Under the pieces are notes generated by a model that was not told the DNA's origin, did no database searches, and worked only from the letters and a program-made list of their open reading frames with translations. A program made the position numbers and the translations under genes. This document shows, one piece after another, positions 34,023-46,105 of a stretch of DNA of 64,000 nucleotides; the first letter of the stretch is position 1, and every line of letters begins with the position of its first letter. The stretch comes from Dactylonectria macrodidyma. Its lineage: Eukaryota > Ascomycota > Sordariomycetes > Hypocreales > Nectriaceae. The stretch spans positions 310,001-374,000 of the forward strand of contig JAGMUV010000025.1 of the NCBI GenBank assembly GCA_020744425.1, written 5' to 3'.

Positions 34023-35537
34023 CTACGGAATGAGAGCACATGTGAGATTAGATTCCACCAGGCCAAACCAGAGGTCATTAAAACCCCTTTCTTTCATCAT
34101 TCTCACATGTTTGACAAAATCATGCATCCTCAACATGCACACGTGCTGTATGGGGAAGCAGCGTAGATTTTCGAGCAGGTCCTCACCAGGGCCTTCGACT
34201 TCAAGCATGGCGATAAAAAGAGGGAACGTAACTGGGAAGGCTCCGGCGCCCTGCGTGTTTTTCTGAGCGAAGTATGATGCGATTTCTTCGATTATCAGAG
34301 AAGCATAGGACTGCCCGAGGTCATCCTGAGTCCCAAGGGGGAATCGTAGGCGATGAATGACAAGGAGGGCTGCTAGGCGGTAAACCTTGGCTTGGATCAT
34401 CATCATGCGTTTTTCAGCATTGTCATACGCAGTGAAGAAATGAGCTGGAACCTCTGGGGCCCAAAGCTCAATACTACTTTCTATGTCGTTGTAGCCATCT
34501 TCGAGGCGTTCCGGGGTGGTGGCATTGGACTTGGCTGCGTGACTTTGCTCGCATAGGCGATACAGAAGAGGCAAAAGGGGTGAGCATAAGCCGACGTAGC
34601 GATCAACAATAATCCGGTCTTGACCACAGAGACGGATTACCGGTACTTTGCGGTACACCAGGCAACCGACCATGTCTAGAAGAACTGGGCAAAAGGTGAT
34701 GGTGTCAAAGTCGGGGACTTTGCTCAGAGCCGAATACCAAGGTTGGGCTGAAATCAATGCACTCTGCACAATCGAGTGTGCCGAGGTCGCCGTGGAGTTG
34801 GTGAGGATCTCAAATACGTATAAAGCTTGACCAAGAAGCAAGACACAGAGGGCGTCATGAGAGCGCAAAATTCGGGTGCTTTGCAAGGTTTGCAGAGCAT
34901 TTTTTCCCCTGTGTAGATCGGGAGATGCCAAGGGTAAGCAAGAAGCTTGACAATGTGATACCAGGGCCAGGAATGCCAGGTAACCGTCGATGAAGCCTGG
35001 CGCCGAGTTGTGCAGCACCGAGTATACCGCGAGTCGAAGATCTCGCATGAAGCTGCGTCCCATGGCAAACGGGCTGTGAATAGTCGTAAACTTGTCTTCA
35101 TTCGTTACGATATCCATCGCCTCTAGAGCGGTTTGCGGTGTGAAAGGGCGCCGAATGACGTGTTGAAACCTTTTTTGGAGTATGTTTCCAGAAATATCGA
35201 CGGTAGTCCAGCGGGAATCGAAATCGAGGGTGTGAGTGACTGCTCTGACATTGTTCGTCCCTCCTTCACCGCCTGGTTCTGTCTCCCAGACCTGTAGAGT
35301 GCCATGGCCCAACGGCCTTAATATCGGCCGGCGACCCTTTCGCTTCTTTGTGCGAGAGGCGCGACATTCAACGCTCAGATACTGACAACGGATGCATGAC
35401 TCGGATGAAGAGGCGAAAGAGCATTTCTCTTTGTTCCGATAGCAACGGTCGCAAGCCTTTGGTGTCATGCTCGCTGTCGAGTATTTGTAATGGGCTGTTG
35501 AGAAATTTTTAAGACATGATGGACTCATGGTTCGCAT
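34023..35537 (-). CDS. Zn2Cys6 transcription factor
   Basis: Single exon, 504 residues from the ATG at 35537; ATGs at 35528 and 35468 would give 501 or 481 residues, and all keep the DNA-binding domain. The zinc cluster is complete: CDRCYRNKEKC, then SFASSSES, then CIRCQYLSVEC, followed by a basic stretch (RTKKRKGRRP). The rest is helical with no named domain beyond general similarity to fungal factors. A P450 gene lies 0.7 kb upstream on the same strand, and the pair may be functionally linked, but they do not share a divergent promoter. There is no intron in the zinc cluster, unlike the other two factors here. Confidence 0.83.
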   Translation of the reverse strand: MRTMSPSCLKNFSTAHYKYSTASMTPKACDRCYRNKEKCSFASSSESCIRCQYLSVECRASRTKKRKGRRPILRPLGHGTLQVWETEPGGEGGTNNVRAVTHTLDFDSRWTTVDISGNILQKRFQHVIRRPFTPQTALEAMDIVTNEDKFTTIHSPFAMGRSFMRDLRLAVYSVLHNSAPGFIDGYLAFLALVSHCQASCLPLASPDLHRGKNALQTLQSTRILRSHDALCVLLLGQALYVFEILTNSTATSAHSIVQSALISAQPWYSALSKVPDFDTITFCPVLLDMVGCLVYRKVPVIRLCGQDRIIVDRYVGLCSPLLPLLYRLCEQSHAAKSNATTPERLEDGYNDIESSIELWAPEVPAHFFTAYDNAEKRMMMIQAKVYRLAALLVIHRLRFPLGTQDDLGQSYASLIIEEIASYFAQKNTQGAGAFPVTFPLFIAMLEVEGPGEDLLENLRCFPIQHVCMLRMHDFVKHVRMMKERGFNDLWFGLVESNLTCALIP

Positions 35538-36275
35538 GCCAGGTAGAAGCGGGGACGCCTCGGGGGTTGGCCACACCCTTGCTTGCAAATCACGAGACGA
35601 AGCGCATGCGAGCGGTCTTTGGCCATGACGAATTCGGGTTGATTATTGGTTAACAACGCAGATTCTGGACATCATGTATTGAGATCCCCCGCAATGTCAA
35701 GGCTAATTGCCGAACTCTTGCGGGGAAACCAAGTCAATCCTGGTCGATGCAGCTATTCCTAGCAAACCGCAGGCGGTCTAACCGAGTGTAGCAAAAAGTG
35801 TCCGGTCAGCACCAACCAAGATGCAGCACTGTTGGTTGGTTGGCCGTACTTGGTATTGACCAGGGAAGAGGCATGTGATAGTTACTTGTAAAATGCTGTC
35901 GCAAAACTGAGTATGACGTCTCGATACACTTTGCGGTGATTTTGCTGCTGACCTGTCGAGAGACTGGAGAAACGTTCCGGAGGACATCGTCATGGCCTTA
36001 CTGGGCGACATTTTCATCTTCTTGTCCACCATTATGCCCATGCAATCGAGTTGCGTTCTTGCCATTAAGGTAAACGTGAATGAAATCTCCGCTCAAGTGC
36101 AGTGCAGCAATAGCTTTTAAGCTGATTTGGAAAATCGCTTCCTGCTCACCCGGCCTAAGGTTTGGTGATCATATCTACGATAATGTGAATGGCAACTCGG
36201 ATAAGAGAGGCGGGTGCAAGAATTGTCAAATGAATTTGTTCTAAAAACCATCGATCCTGCAATAAAACCCCGAGC
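35538..36275. other. Intergenic, 0.74 kb, promoter of the third Zn2Cys6 factor
   Basis: Also contains the 3' flank of the P450 gene. No open frame of interest on either strand. Confidence 0.5.
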
Positions 36276-37999
36276 CTACGGCAGCGTGAGCGAGACCTTG
36301 GTCCCGTTCTTGCTGGCAAGAGTCAGCGTCAACCCCTCCTTGAAGGGTTGTGCGTCTCGAGATTCGATGCTCTTGAATCTCCGAACAAGACGCCAGACAG
36401 TGTAGCTGGCCTCTGTCAAGGCGAACTGCTGACCCGTGCAGATCCTCGGTCCGCCATTGAATGGGATATAAGCCCATCCTGGCTTCAGACTGGCCCATCT
36501 TTCCGGACGATATTCCGTGGCATCCGGTCCGAACACTTCCGGCAGGCGATGCATGCTGTACACGCTGTACATGACATCTTGTCCCTTGGGAACAAAAATG
36601 GGGTCTTTGCCGTCCGGGCCACCACCGACTGGAAGGCAAGTATCTTTGTTCGCCGTCCTTATATTGACAGGAACAACAGGGTATAGTCGTAGAGCTGTTC
36701 GTAAATTTTAGCTTCATAGCCATTTAAACATTCTTCGAGAAAGAGGAAAAAAGCACGAGTACGGCTGGAGGTGTTGTAGACTCACTTTCGTTGAGGACCC
36801 AAGTAAGATAAGTCATCGACTTTAACTCTTCAAAGGATGGCCTTTCGTTGTCGACTGCCAGCACTTCCTCCTTGAGCTTCTTCCACACATCGGGGCGTCT
36901 GGCCAAGATGAAAAAGGTGATGCTGAGAAGGCTGGCTGTAGTGTCTCGACCCGCCAACAAAATGTTCAGAACCTGATCGGCCAACACCGTCTTGTCTGCG
37001 GTATGCTTGGAAAGTTCGTAGAGAAAGACATATCTCTGGTCTGAATCCGTAGTCGCATCTTTGCCATCAGTATGTGCGTCTCGATACTCCAGAGCCTTTT
37101 GGACAAATTGATCGACAAAGCGACGGGCTTCGACGGTTGCCTTGGAGAAGGCACTATCCCGGTGAAAAATCATCAGTGGGCCTAGCCTAGTACGAATAGC
37201 CAATCCGTCCTGAGAAGTGTTGAAGTCTTTTGCAAAGGATGGCTGTTCTTTGCCGGCATGGAGTGAGTCGATCGATTCCCCGAAGAGGAATTCGGTGGCA
37301 GAGTCCATAGTCTGCAAGACGGGTAAATTAGCAACAATATTCCTCCTATCAGATCGGTCGGTCTTGCCATCTGGAAAAATAATTCCTGAAGATCTACGGT
37401 CGATCCATCCACAGGGATATTCGCAATGAGGTTGGAGACATGTCTTTCATAGACGTCCATGTCGGCGACCTGGCTGCGGACGAATGCCGGCCTCACGAGA
37501 GCCCTTGAGTGTTCCCACATCTTGCCATCGCTTGCAAAAATACCCTGTCCAAGTAGCGGCGAAAGTGCCTTATTCCTGTAACCCAGATCAAAATCCTTGA
37601 ACTTGAGTGCAAGAACAGCTTGAACATTCTTAGGCTCAATGGTGACGACGACAGTGCGGCCCAGGGAGGTCCTGAAGGTGTTTCCATACTGACCGTGCCA
37701 ACTGCGCAAAAGCTCCAAGGATTCGCATTTCTTCATTGCCTTCAGAACGGAGGCCACCCTGCTCAGACCGAGGAATCCGGAATATACCACTCGTGGCTTC
37801 TGGCATCTGTGCTGGCTTGAAAATGACCACTCTAAGCTCTGTTAGCATTGGCGCAAAACTTGACGCGAGCCCATGTTGCCCGGATAGAGTACTTACCTGC
37901 GAACACTTTCAGCCCTTTGTTGATTGCGAGGATCAAAAGTATAGCGAATGGAATTAAGTATGCCGCATGCGCCAGATCTTCCGATTTTTTGAAGTCCAT
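36276..37999 (-). CDS. Cytochrome P450, CYP52-like class
   Basis: Four exons (37999-37897, 37831-37368, 37311-36786, 36694-36276) give 503 residues. Exon 1 encodes the membrane anchor ([13 protein letters not shown]). Landmarks: I-helix AGRDTTAS, ExxR as ETLR followed by [12 protein letters not shown], and heme loop [10 protein letters not shown] with the cysteine near residue 450. The [20 protein letters not shown] and [11 protein letters not shown] regions resemble fatty-acid/alkane hydroxylases of the CYP52 and CYP539 type. The second intron (37367-37312) uses a GC donor, gcaaga; no GT alternative keeps the frame. Expected to hydroxylate a hydrophobic substrate at the ER, using a reductase encoded elsewhere. 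Confidence 0.9.
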
Positions 38000-39713
38000 A
38001 ATGGCACGTTGTAATATTCAATGGCTCACGACAAATAGTAAGGTGGTCCAGGACAGGGATTGGGTGCACACCAAGATCGTGTTTCCGAAATCAGCGGCTT
38101 GAACTACTCAACTTCGTTCTACGCATTCTGTAAAAATTTGGCTCCGAGGTGGTTCTTATAGCGAGCTGCATAGCCTTGTTTCACGTGTCTGATGTCATGT
38201 GTGTTGAGGGGAGGGCCTAATTCCGAGGTTAGGACTAGCTGGATTTACCAAGTCGAAGAACTAACTTACCGGATTCATTTTTCCTAATTCAGAAATCTGG
38301 TTTTGGCATACACAAAATCACTGGTCGGGGGAGTTACATCGTCAAGAATTGAGATCAACCTCGGCTAATAGCGACCGGACACCTTTTTCTAAATTCGGAC
38401 GGGAGGTAATTACCCCGTAGCAGGTATCTGAAATGGTCCCATCTCCCACACCGTAGTTAAAAACCGCGGTGTATGGGCTTTGTACAGATACCGAATCTAT
38501 GTGATGACACGTACACGTGCTCCATGCGAGGCATGCACGCCCAGGCTTACCCGTGCCCAAGGGTTTCGCTCCGTCTCCGTGCTACTTTCCCGCAAATATG
38601 GAGGTGACAAGAGCCTCTAGCATTCTGCTGCCCGAGTTTGTCGACGAGTATCGAGAGACCAATACCTGAGATACTGCAACCCTGCTATGTCGTGTTTCCA
38701 TAGGTGGCACCTTCAGGCTCTAAATCTACTGGCCCATTGAACTCTGGCGGCAGGAAAACTATTGGGTTCTAGAAAGTATTTTATACTGTAGTAGCCACAT
38801 CCACGGTAACCTGAGTGATGACTTGGATAAGATGACTTTAATGATCAAGAGGCTACTACCCGGTTTAGAAATTTAGCTCACAGCCTAACATTTACTTTCT
38901 AGGATTATGAAGAAGACGTTCACTTCATTTCTACTAACAAGAGTGAACATTGGTTATCACGTTGATAGGCGATGGCATCCAGTGTTTTAGCTCAACTTGA
39001 CCCACGACAGTCCTGGTGATATATGCAGTTGAACTCATTGTAGCTATATTGGTGTTTAGTGGTGTGTACTGGAGGAAAGCGAATCAGTGCCCGGCCTCGA
39101 GGGCTGGCTAGTAATATATTCATCTTAATTTAAGCTTCGTAACTCGTAGAGCTAGAAACGCTTAATTTTAAGCAACTGTGAAAATGTGGGTTTTAAAAAT
39201 GCTTAAATTGTTAAGAAAGCTGTGTTTTCTTGACGTTTGCTAGCAGCAACTCGCCCTTCATGGAGCGGGCAGCTAATCCAGTAGTAGCACTAGACGGTCT
39301 GTGATCATGGATTAGCTAAAGTTCCCTGCCTTCGTGTTCACGTATTCTGAAGACTGTCGTCGGCTGCTGCTTGGCACATTACTTCCTTGTTATCTTTTTC
39401 TGCAGCAACCTCCGTATAGGCACGTACACCAACCGGCTACAGATAGTACCTCGCAACCACTAGAATGTGCGCAACTATCCACTAATACTCTCAAGTCACT
39501 TAATGCCATCTCAGACCGCCTAGTAATTCTGGACTGAGCTGCAGCATCATTGGTAGCCTTGTTTGCTCCTCGAATGCGCCATGCACGTGACATGATTCAG
39601 CTGACCCATGAGTCGCGATAGCTTCCCTTCTCAAAGACTGCAACCTCATCTTGTCAGGATTGACTACCAGACTTGCCCACTCGTTCGCCGGAAATGAGCC
39701 ACATCGCTCGACT
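38000..39713. other. Intergenic, 1.7 kb, no gene seen
   Basis: AT-rich in its middle (about 38800-39250). Short open frames only. A local inverted-repeat-like stretch GCTTAATTTTAAGC occurs near 39160. No transposase, LTR or RNA gene recognised. Confidence 0.5.
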
Positions 39714-42700
39714 ATGGATCCGATATCTCTGGTAGGGCTTGTGCTGACCCTCACCGGCTTCTGCGGTAAGGCCGTGGCTGGAGTCAACTCGTTGAAGGAG
39801 GCGTACGACGACTCCAGCCTCAGCCTGACATCGCTGGCTGCTGAATGTGCCACTCTGGGAGCCGCCCTTACTGTACTCGAAGGTACTTTGTCACGTCAGT
39901 CATCGTTCAAGTCTGCAAGTGACACGAAGAGCCTTTTCGGCGAAGAGGGAACATTTACAGAGGCTCTGCATGGTTCAATTCGATGCTGCTTCATGACCAT
40001 GTCAGAATTGCAAGACGAGATTGCAGATATTCAGAAACATAGTGTATCACCTGGATCGCTTAATGCCCGAGGAAAGGTCGGTTATGTGCTCAACGAAAAC
40101 CGCATTAATCAGCTGGCTGGGCTACTTCGAGGTCAAAGTAGCGTTCTCACCACCCTGGAAACCATAATGCAGAGGCAAGTCCTCCATCCCCCATAACGGT
40201 CCTCCATGGAACGCTAACCTATCCATAAAATCCCTTGAAGAGATGGAGAAGATGATGAGACAGCATCATAACGATGTACGTCGAGTCTACGCCGAGTCCG
40301 AGAAGTCGTGAAGGGATCGGAACAAGGGCGCTCAGCCTCCACAAAGCCTTGCCGAGGCATCATCGGTTCTGAACTCTGACACAGCGACGTTTATGTCATC
40401 TAAAGTGTTTGATTTTGATGATATTGCAGTGAACGCAACTGCTTATCGCAACGTTATGATCAGGGCCCTCAACAGCCGCAATACCCGAAACCAACAATCT
40501 CGTGGAGCAAACCTGGATCACGATGAGGAGGAAGGCTCACACGGACTCTTCAGAGCCATTAAAAGTCTCAACTCAGAAACAGTCTTGCTACTACTACGGC
40601 AAGGAGAGGATCCAAACCAAGTCGATGACTCGGGCATGTCTCCCCTTCAGCGCTGCGCTGCTTTGGCGGGACCACATGCGGCGCATATCGCTTCCTCGCT
40701 TGTACTTCATGGTGCGGACATCGATGCGCACCGTGTAGGAACTGGAATGACAGCTCTGCGAGTGGCTGCTAAGAGCGGCAATCTCTTCGTCGTCAAGGCT
40801 CTCCTTGGTATGGGCGCTGACCCGTGTGTTACTGACAGGCTGGGGGCCCAGGCTATACATGCTGCAGTGCAGTTTGGCCACTGCGATATCGTCGAATACC
40901 TGCTAGGTAGCAGCGATGGTCCTGAAATGGGCGAGCACGGAATCTCATCAACCGTGCAAGCTGCCATGTGGGACGACAAGAACTTGGCACGAGACTCCGA
41001 TTGCACACTCCTCCACTTTGCAGCAGCCGGGACCGATGCTGATGACAAGATGATCGAACTCTTACTTGAGCGCGGCCCTGAGTTGGGAGCCCACTCGGGA
41101 CGAGGCATGACGGCTCTTCAGTACGCTATAAGTCGTCAGAAATCAGACGTAGCCACTTGTCTTACGCGACATGGTTGTGACATCGTGTCCGAGATCTTGA
41201 ATCATGCACAAAAAGGAGAACTCGAACTGATCCTGGATACGGCAAGAAGCTTTGGCCTTGACACGATGAACTCAGAAGGAAGAACAGCCGCGTCCATGGC
41301 CGCTGAACAAGGACTGAACGAAGCTTTGCGCAGCCTGTTGGACAAAGGCGCTTCGGCTACGCGTTGTGATGCCAGTGGACGATCTCCACTGTTTTGGTCT
41401 CTACACGTCGCCAACAGCGAGGCTTTGGAGATTTGCATGCTCACGAAGCCGAAGTTGTCGCAAGAAGATGTGTCGGCATTCCTGAGGGTCGTTATGTCAT
41501 CAGCAGCCATTTCGAGAAGCGCAAGGGATCGCCTCGTTGCGCTCCTACTGACAAACCCTGACGAGAGTGTGCGGCTATGGGTGCAAGAAATAGCTCTGGA
41601 CAATGACTGGCCCGAGATTGTGACTCGTACACTCAGGAGAGCCTCTGATGGGTACGAGGATGTTGAGGCCGTGGTTGAAAGAGCTCTTGAGATGGGTCGA
41701 TATGGCGTTGTGGGCGCTCTTCTGTCGAGGAGGGAATCCGGTATCACTGATCCAAAGGACAGTCTCAACCTCAAGCTAATATTTGCGATCGAGGCAGGCC
41801 AACTCACGATTGTCAAGTCTCTGCTGGAACATGGTGCTACACCTTGGGGGCGGAAACGTCACCCCTCGTCACCACTCCTAGCAGCTTGTTCCTCTGGAAA
41901 TGAGGCACTGACGAAACTCGTGCTACATTATTTGCTGTTAGATCCAGAGAGGAGCAAGTTCCAAGGCACCTCCTCGCCTTTTCTAGATCATATGAAGGAG
42001 CAATCGCTCCTGACATTGGTCATCAAGCGCGGGTTGAAGCACCTCCTGCGTCTCTTCCCCTGGGACATGATAAATCGATTTGACTATCTGGAGAAAGGCC
42101 TACCCCTGCTCGCTATTGTAGCCTCTACAACGGGCGATCTCGACACGGCAAGATTGTTGCTCCGGCTAGAAGTGAGCGCAAACAGCCGCTCATATTGGAG
42201 CCCACCCGAACCGCGAGATAACGGATGCCTCTTCAGCGGCGACACAGCTCTATCCATCGCGGCTCAGCTAGATCTTCCAGATTTGGCTGGTTTGCTGCTT
42301 CTCCACGGCGCTAAAGTTGACTCTAGGAGGAAAGTGCCTCTGGGAATATACCGCCATGCCTTACATGGCGCTCCAGAAGTCGGATATAGTGAAGGTGGAA
42401 TCGTTGAGGAGACTCCACTCATCTCAGTCCTCCGCCGCGGGCAGAGGAATGCAGCAAAGCTCGTTAAAGTGTTGCTCAGCCACGGAGCTAATGTCAATTT
42501 CACGCCGGCGTTTTCATCTCCATTGGCGACTTCGCAAGAATGTTCAAGTTTGAGCTGATTCAGGACCCCCAGAAGTGAGTCACCATATATCCAGTCCACT
42601 TTGGGTTGCCAGACCTAAGATTTCCTGATAGGGAAGTTGGCGCTCATCGGCGAATACTCCGTCATCGGGACACATTCGTCGCACTGACGCCGCTCATGTT

Positions 42701-43505
42701 CGCCTGTTTGAACAGAGACCCGGGAGTAACCAAGATTCTACTTGCAAATCAACAGATCAACCTCTCTCTGACTGCCACTTTTGGGCCGCTGCATCTCGCC
42801 GTCATGTCGAATGACATGACTCTGCTTAACACCTTGCTAACCGATGGCAGAATCGACGTCAATGACAAAGACGCCCCTGAGTTTCGCGAGTCACCTTCTA
42901 GCATGGACTGTTTCATGCCTGTGTGTTTAGCTGCCTTGGGCGGGCTTTTAGGACCTCTTCAGCTCTTGATTACCCACGGTGGGGCTCGCATAGATGTCCA
43001 CGGAGTCAACCTCGACGATGTTTGTACGCCGCTGTGTTTAGCTTCATACCGCGGCCACATTGAGGTGGTTCAGTATCTTTTGAGCATAGGGGCCAGTCTC
43101 TCAAGAAACGACCCAACATTCATCGCAGCCAGATATAACGACTCATTGACAACCATCCTAAAGGAAGAACTAGCCAAACGAGACGCGCTAGGGGCGAAAC
43201 AAGAGACATCTGCGCCTGAACCAGTGCAAAACCAGCCACCAAGTCCATTAGGAACGCCCAAGAAGAGAACCCTGGGCCGAAAGCTGAGTGCGCTTCTCCG
43301 CCGCGAGAGGTTGTCAGCGACGCCATCTCAGGTCGCCTTGGAAGCTGTACAGGAAATTCCCGAGAACAAACGCCACACTTTGATGGTGTCAGAAGAACAG
43401 ATACTTGCGTCTTTACTGCCCGAGACAAGGCATGCAGTGGGTATGGCAGAGATAGAGCGTCAAAGGGCCAGTATGCTCAACTCTCACAACCGCAATCTGA
43501 GATAA
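39714..43505 (+). pseudogene. Ankyrin-repeat gene with NACHT-associated N-terminal domain, damaged
   Basis: The N-terminus MDPISLVGLVLTLTGFCGKA belongs to a fungal N-terminal domain found on NLR-like and ankyrin proteins. A conserved-looking helical stretch (EEMEKMMRQHHNDVRRVYAESEKS), then SSKVFDFDD, lead into many ankyrin repeats and a basic C-terminus. Three problems occur. The first intron has a GC donor (40175) and no AG at the position that would keep SLEEME. A TGA stop lies in frame at 40309-40311. One base is missing near 42521-42526, so SSPL shifts away from GDFARMFKFELIQDPQK. A later intron, 42575-42631, is normal. An alternative 60-nt GT-AG intron (40276-40335) would remove the stop in frame, but not the frameshift. 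Probably inactive; a sequencing error at 42.52 kb must be excluded. Confidence 0.65.
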
Positions 43506-43834
43506 GCGCAGGTTTGGGGTTATCAAGAAGAAACCACTGTTCAATGTATTTTAGCGAGGCTGGAGTCCAAAGCTATGAGTAATTCAATGATCGATAATCT
43601 AAAGGTGAGATGGAAATATTCTCAGCGGTGTTTATTTCTCATACTGGGTGCTGCAAGAAAGGTTAGGTTCTCTCAATGTTCTTCAGTCAATGAAAATGAG
43701 GCAGAGAAGAGGATCATGTGACTCACTGTGGCGCACCAACTGAGACGGGCTGATTAGTGCCGCCTTGGCCCTCTTTCAGTCAGCAACAACTTGAAAGTTG
43801 CACCGACGACCTCACGACTGCAAACTCGGAACAG

Positions 43835-45319
43835 ATGCTGCGAACCCGATTTCCTGGACCCTTCATCGCGAAGATAAACAAATGGCAGCTGAGCTACTAC
43901 GAGCTCCGCGGGAAGCGCGAAGAGTACCTGCTCAAGCTGCACAACAAACATGGATCGGTTGTGCAAATCGCCCCAAAGGTTCTCTCCGTCAATGACTACT
44001 CTGGGCTGCAAAAAGTATTTTCTGCGTCGAATCGCCTTTCTCGACCCGATCCTTTACCATTCCTTCACAACTACAAATCCGAGAATCTGGTCTCTACCGT
44101 GGATGGAGATTTGCACTATGAGCGGCGCAAGGTGCTTCGCACGGTGTACTCGGCAAGCGTCATTGAGTCATCCTACTTTCAAAGAATTCTTCAAGACTCG
44201 GTCGATAGGTTCCTGGTCTTTATTTCGGAGCATCAAGGTCCAGTGGAGATTCGTATGGCGCTTCGAAGGCTGACATACGATGTAATGAGCCACGTTGTCT
44301 ACGGCTCCTCTCACGCCTCCAACATCTTCAAATGGGATCCTCGACACAGCCTAGAAACAGACGTTGATTGGGAGAAAGACACTTCCAAGATCCCATCAAC
44401 TCTGTTTATGTTGTATTTTCCCAATCTTACCTTGTGGCTTCGTCGCATGAATCTCGCACCTAGCTCCATCGATGGGTCAACTCCATCTAAGCTCGTCCTT
44501 GACACGGTTGGCCGTCAAGCGCTACGTGCACTGCAATCAAGCACATTAGGCTCAGAATATGATGGAGACGATGTCCCAGACCCGCAGAGTCTGATACACC
44601 GCCTCTATCACACCTACGCGGCAGAGGGTGGTCCGTCTTCTGTTCCGTCCTGGGATTACATCCTGAGTGACTGTTTTGATCATTTCTGGGCTGGCGTGGA
44701 AACAACCGTCTATGCGCTTACTCCCATGATCAAACGTTTGTCTTCAACCCATAACAGACAGTATCAATCACAACTAAAAGAGGAAATCCGGAGCTTGGTT
44801 GCCTCTTCCGGCCGTGAGGCTCTTTCAACAACGGAACTGAAGCAGGCACGCTTTCTGGATGCCGTCATACGCGAAACATTGCGAACCAACCCGCCCATCG
44901 GATTCAGCTTGGAGCGTCACGCACCAATGAATGACAGGTCGATTTCCCTTGGAGGCCAAACGGTACCGACTAGTTGGACAGTCGGTGCGTCACCGGTTGT
45001 TGTTGGACACAACACGTCCGCATTTCACGAACCGGAAACATGGTCCCCAGAGCGGTGGATGAATCGCCAACCGGAAGAAATGTCCCCTTCTGAAAAAAGG
45101 CATGATTTGGCAGTCATGAAACGGCACTTCTTTGCATTTGGCTCAGGCCCGCGGATGTGCGTTGGTATCAATGTCGCTTGGGCGGTGATGAGGGCTGCGA
45201 TGGCTGGCATTTACGGAAGATACGAGTCTGAGCTGGTTCACTCCACGGCTGGTGGTGATTCGGGCTATGATATCCTGAAGGACCGGAAGCTGAAGGTGAT
45301 CTTTCGCAAATTATCATGA
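43835..45319 (+). CDS. Cytochrome P450, N-terminal anchor not found
   Basis: The open frame begins at 43757, but the first ATG is at 43835, giving 494 residues. It starts directly before the proline-rich hinge (RFPGPFIAKINKWQLSYYEL), so the usual membrane-anchor exon is missing or lies upstream of an acceptor such as GAACAG ending at 43834. A candidate anchor exon near 43578-43660 (hydrophobic CLFLILGAA) exists but is weak. Core landmarks are complete: I-helix AGVETT, ExxR as ETLRTNPP, PERW, and heme loop FGSGPRMCVG with Cys near residue 442. Family resembles fungal pisatin-demethylase-like P450s of secondary metabolism; substrate unknown. It starts 330 bases after the damaged ankyrin gene. 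Confidence 0.8.
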   Translation: MLRTRFPGPFIAKINKWQLSYYELRGKREEYLLKLHNKHGSVVQIAPKVLSVNDYSGLQKVFSASNRLSRPDPLPFLHNYKSENLVSTVDGDLHYERRKVLRTVYSASVIESSYFQRILQDSVDRFLVFISEHQGPVEIRMALRRLTYDVMSHVVYGSSHASNIFKWDPRHSLETDVDWEKDTSKIPSTLFMLYFPNLTLWLRRMNLAPSSIDGSTPSKLVLDTVGRQALRALQSSTLGSEYDGDDVPDPQSLIHRLYHTYAAEGGPSSVPSWDYILSDCFDHFWAGVETTVYALTPMIKRLSSTHNRQYQSQLKEEIRSLVASSGREALSTTELKQARFLDAVIRETLRTNPPIGFSLERHAPMNDRSISLGGQTVPTSWTVGASPVVVGHNTSAFHEPETWSPERWMNRQPEEMSPSEKRHDLAVMKRHFFAFGSGPRMCVGINVAWAVMRAAMAGIYGRYESELVHSTAGGDSGYDILKDRKLKVIFRKLS

Positions 45320-46105
45320 AGCTAAAGCGTAGCTGATCCAACCCACCCAACTCATTCAAGACTCGGTCAGAGCTGTTATTGATCAATAATACCCCACTTT
45401 ATTCTTCTTTCAATGTCCGTTTCCCTCGGTGCCTATGTCCTAATCATCGTGGCCACAGTCAAAAGTTCTCTGGTTATGAAGTAACGATACTCCATCACAA
45501 TTCAGATTTACCAAGAACAGATTCGACACAACATCAGTAGAGGCTTTTTATCTGGAGTCCGTAGGCATTTTAGAAGACATGTGATGAAACTATGGACAGG
45601 AGAGGGTCCGGAACAGGCTACAATGCAATTGTAAATTGAGCAACTGGTATCTCAGTCAGCCTGCCGGCAGAGTCATTTAATTGCCCTTGTAACGACGACT
45701 GCCATCTCCGTACTTCATTCAAGTAACCGAGTCCAATCCACGATTTGAGATTGTTCGCCTGCAGGAATGCCCTCCGTCTCCGTCTCAATTATTCGATAGG
45801 GTGCAGTAATGACACCATGCGGCAATGAATCTACAGAGCTTTCACCCATCCTGCTATACCCTTTCCGCTCTACATCGCCGTAAGTTTTCCAAATAATAAA
45901 ATTCTGTTCTCGTTCAACCGACCCATACAGCCTCTCTAGACAAGCATTATCACACCACAAATTCTGTAATTAAGCTAGGAAACGAACGCCGCTTTGTTGG
46001 TTAACATGAAATCGCCTTGGGAGATGTGTCTAGAAATATACTGTCTGGCTAGATCACCGAGTTTCTTTTGCCGCATTTTCTGCAAGTACCTCCCTTCCTG
46101 ACGCT
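45320..46105. other. Intergenic, 0.8 kb, with one unexplained open frame
   Basis: On the minus strand, 45966-45715 is an 84-codon open frame preceded by an acceptor-like ATTACAG. Its translation, including WKTYGDVERKGYSRMG and SLPHGVITAPYRIIE, has protein-like composition but no family I recognise. It may be a terminal exon of an unresolved gene. Otherwise no signal. Confidence 0.3.

Noticed and set aside
36241..36723. 160-codon minus-strand frame overlapping the P450 3' exon
   Set aside because: Out of frame with the heme-loop exon; a shadow.
38000..39713. Transposon remnant in the AT-rich gap
   Set aside because: No transposase or reverse-transcriptase motif, no terminal repeats or target-site duplication found by eye.
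40276..40335. Treating the 60-nt GTACGT...CTCAG segment as a definite intron
   Set aside because: Its translation looks coding and continuous with both sides apart from the TGA, and no clear branch site is seen; kept only as an alternative.
41202..41816. 204-codon minus-strand open frame, Ser/Arg rich
   Set aside because: Antisense to ankyrin repeats; composition is the mirror of the repeats.
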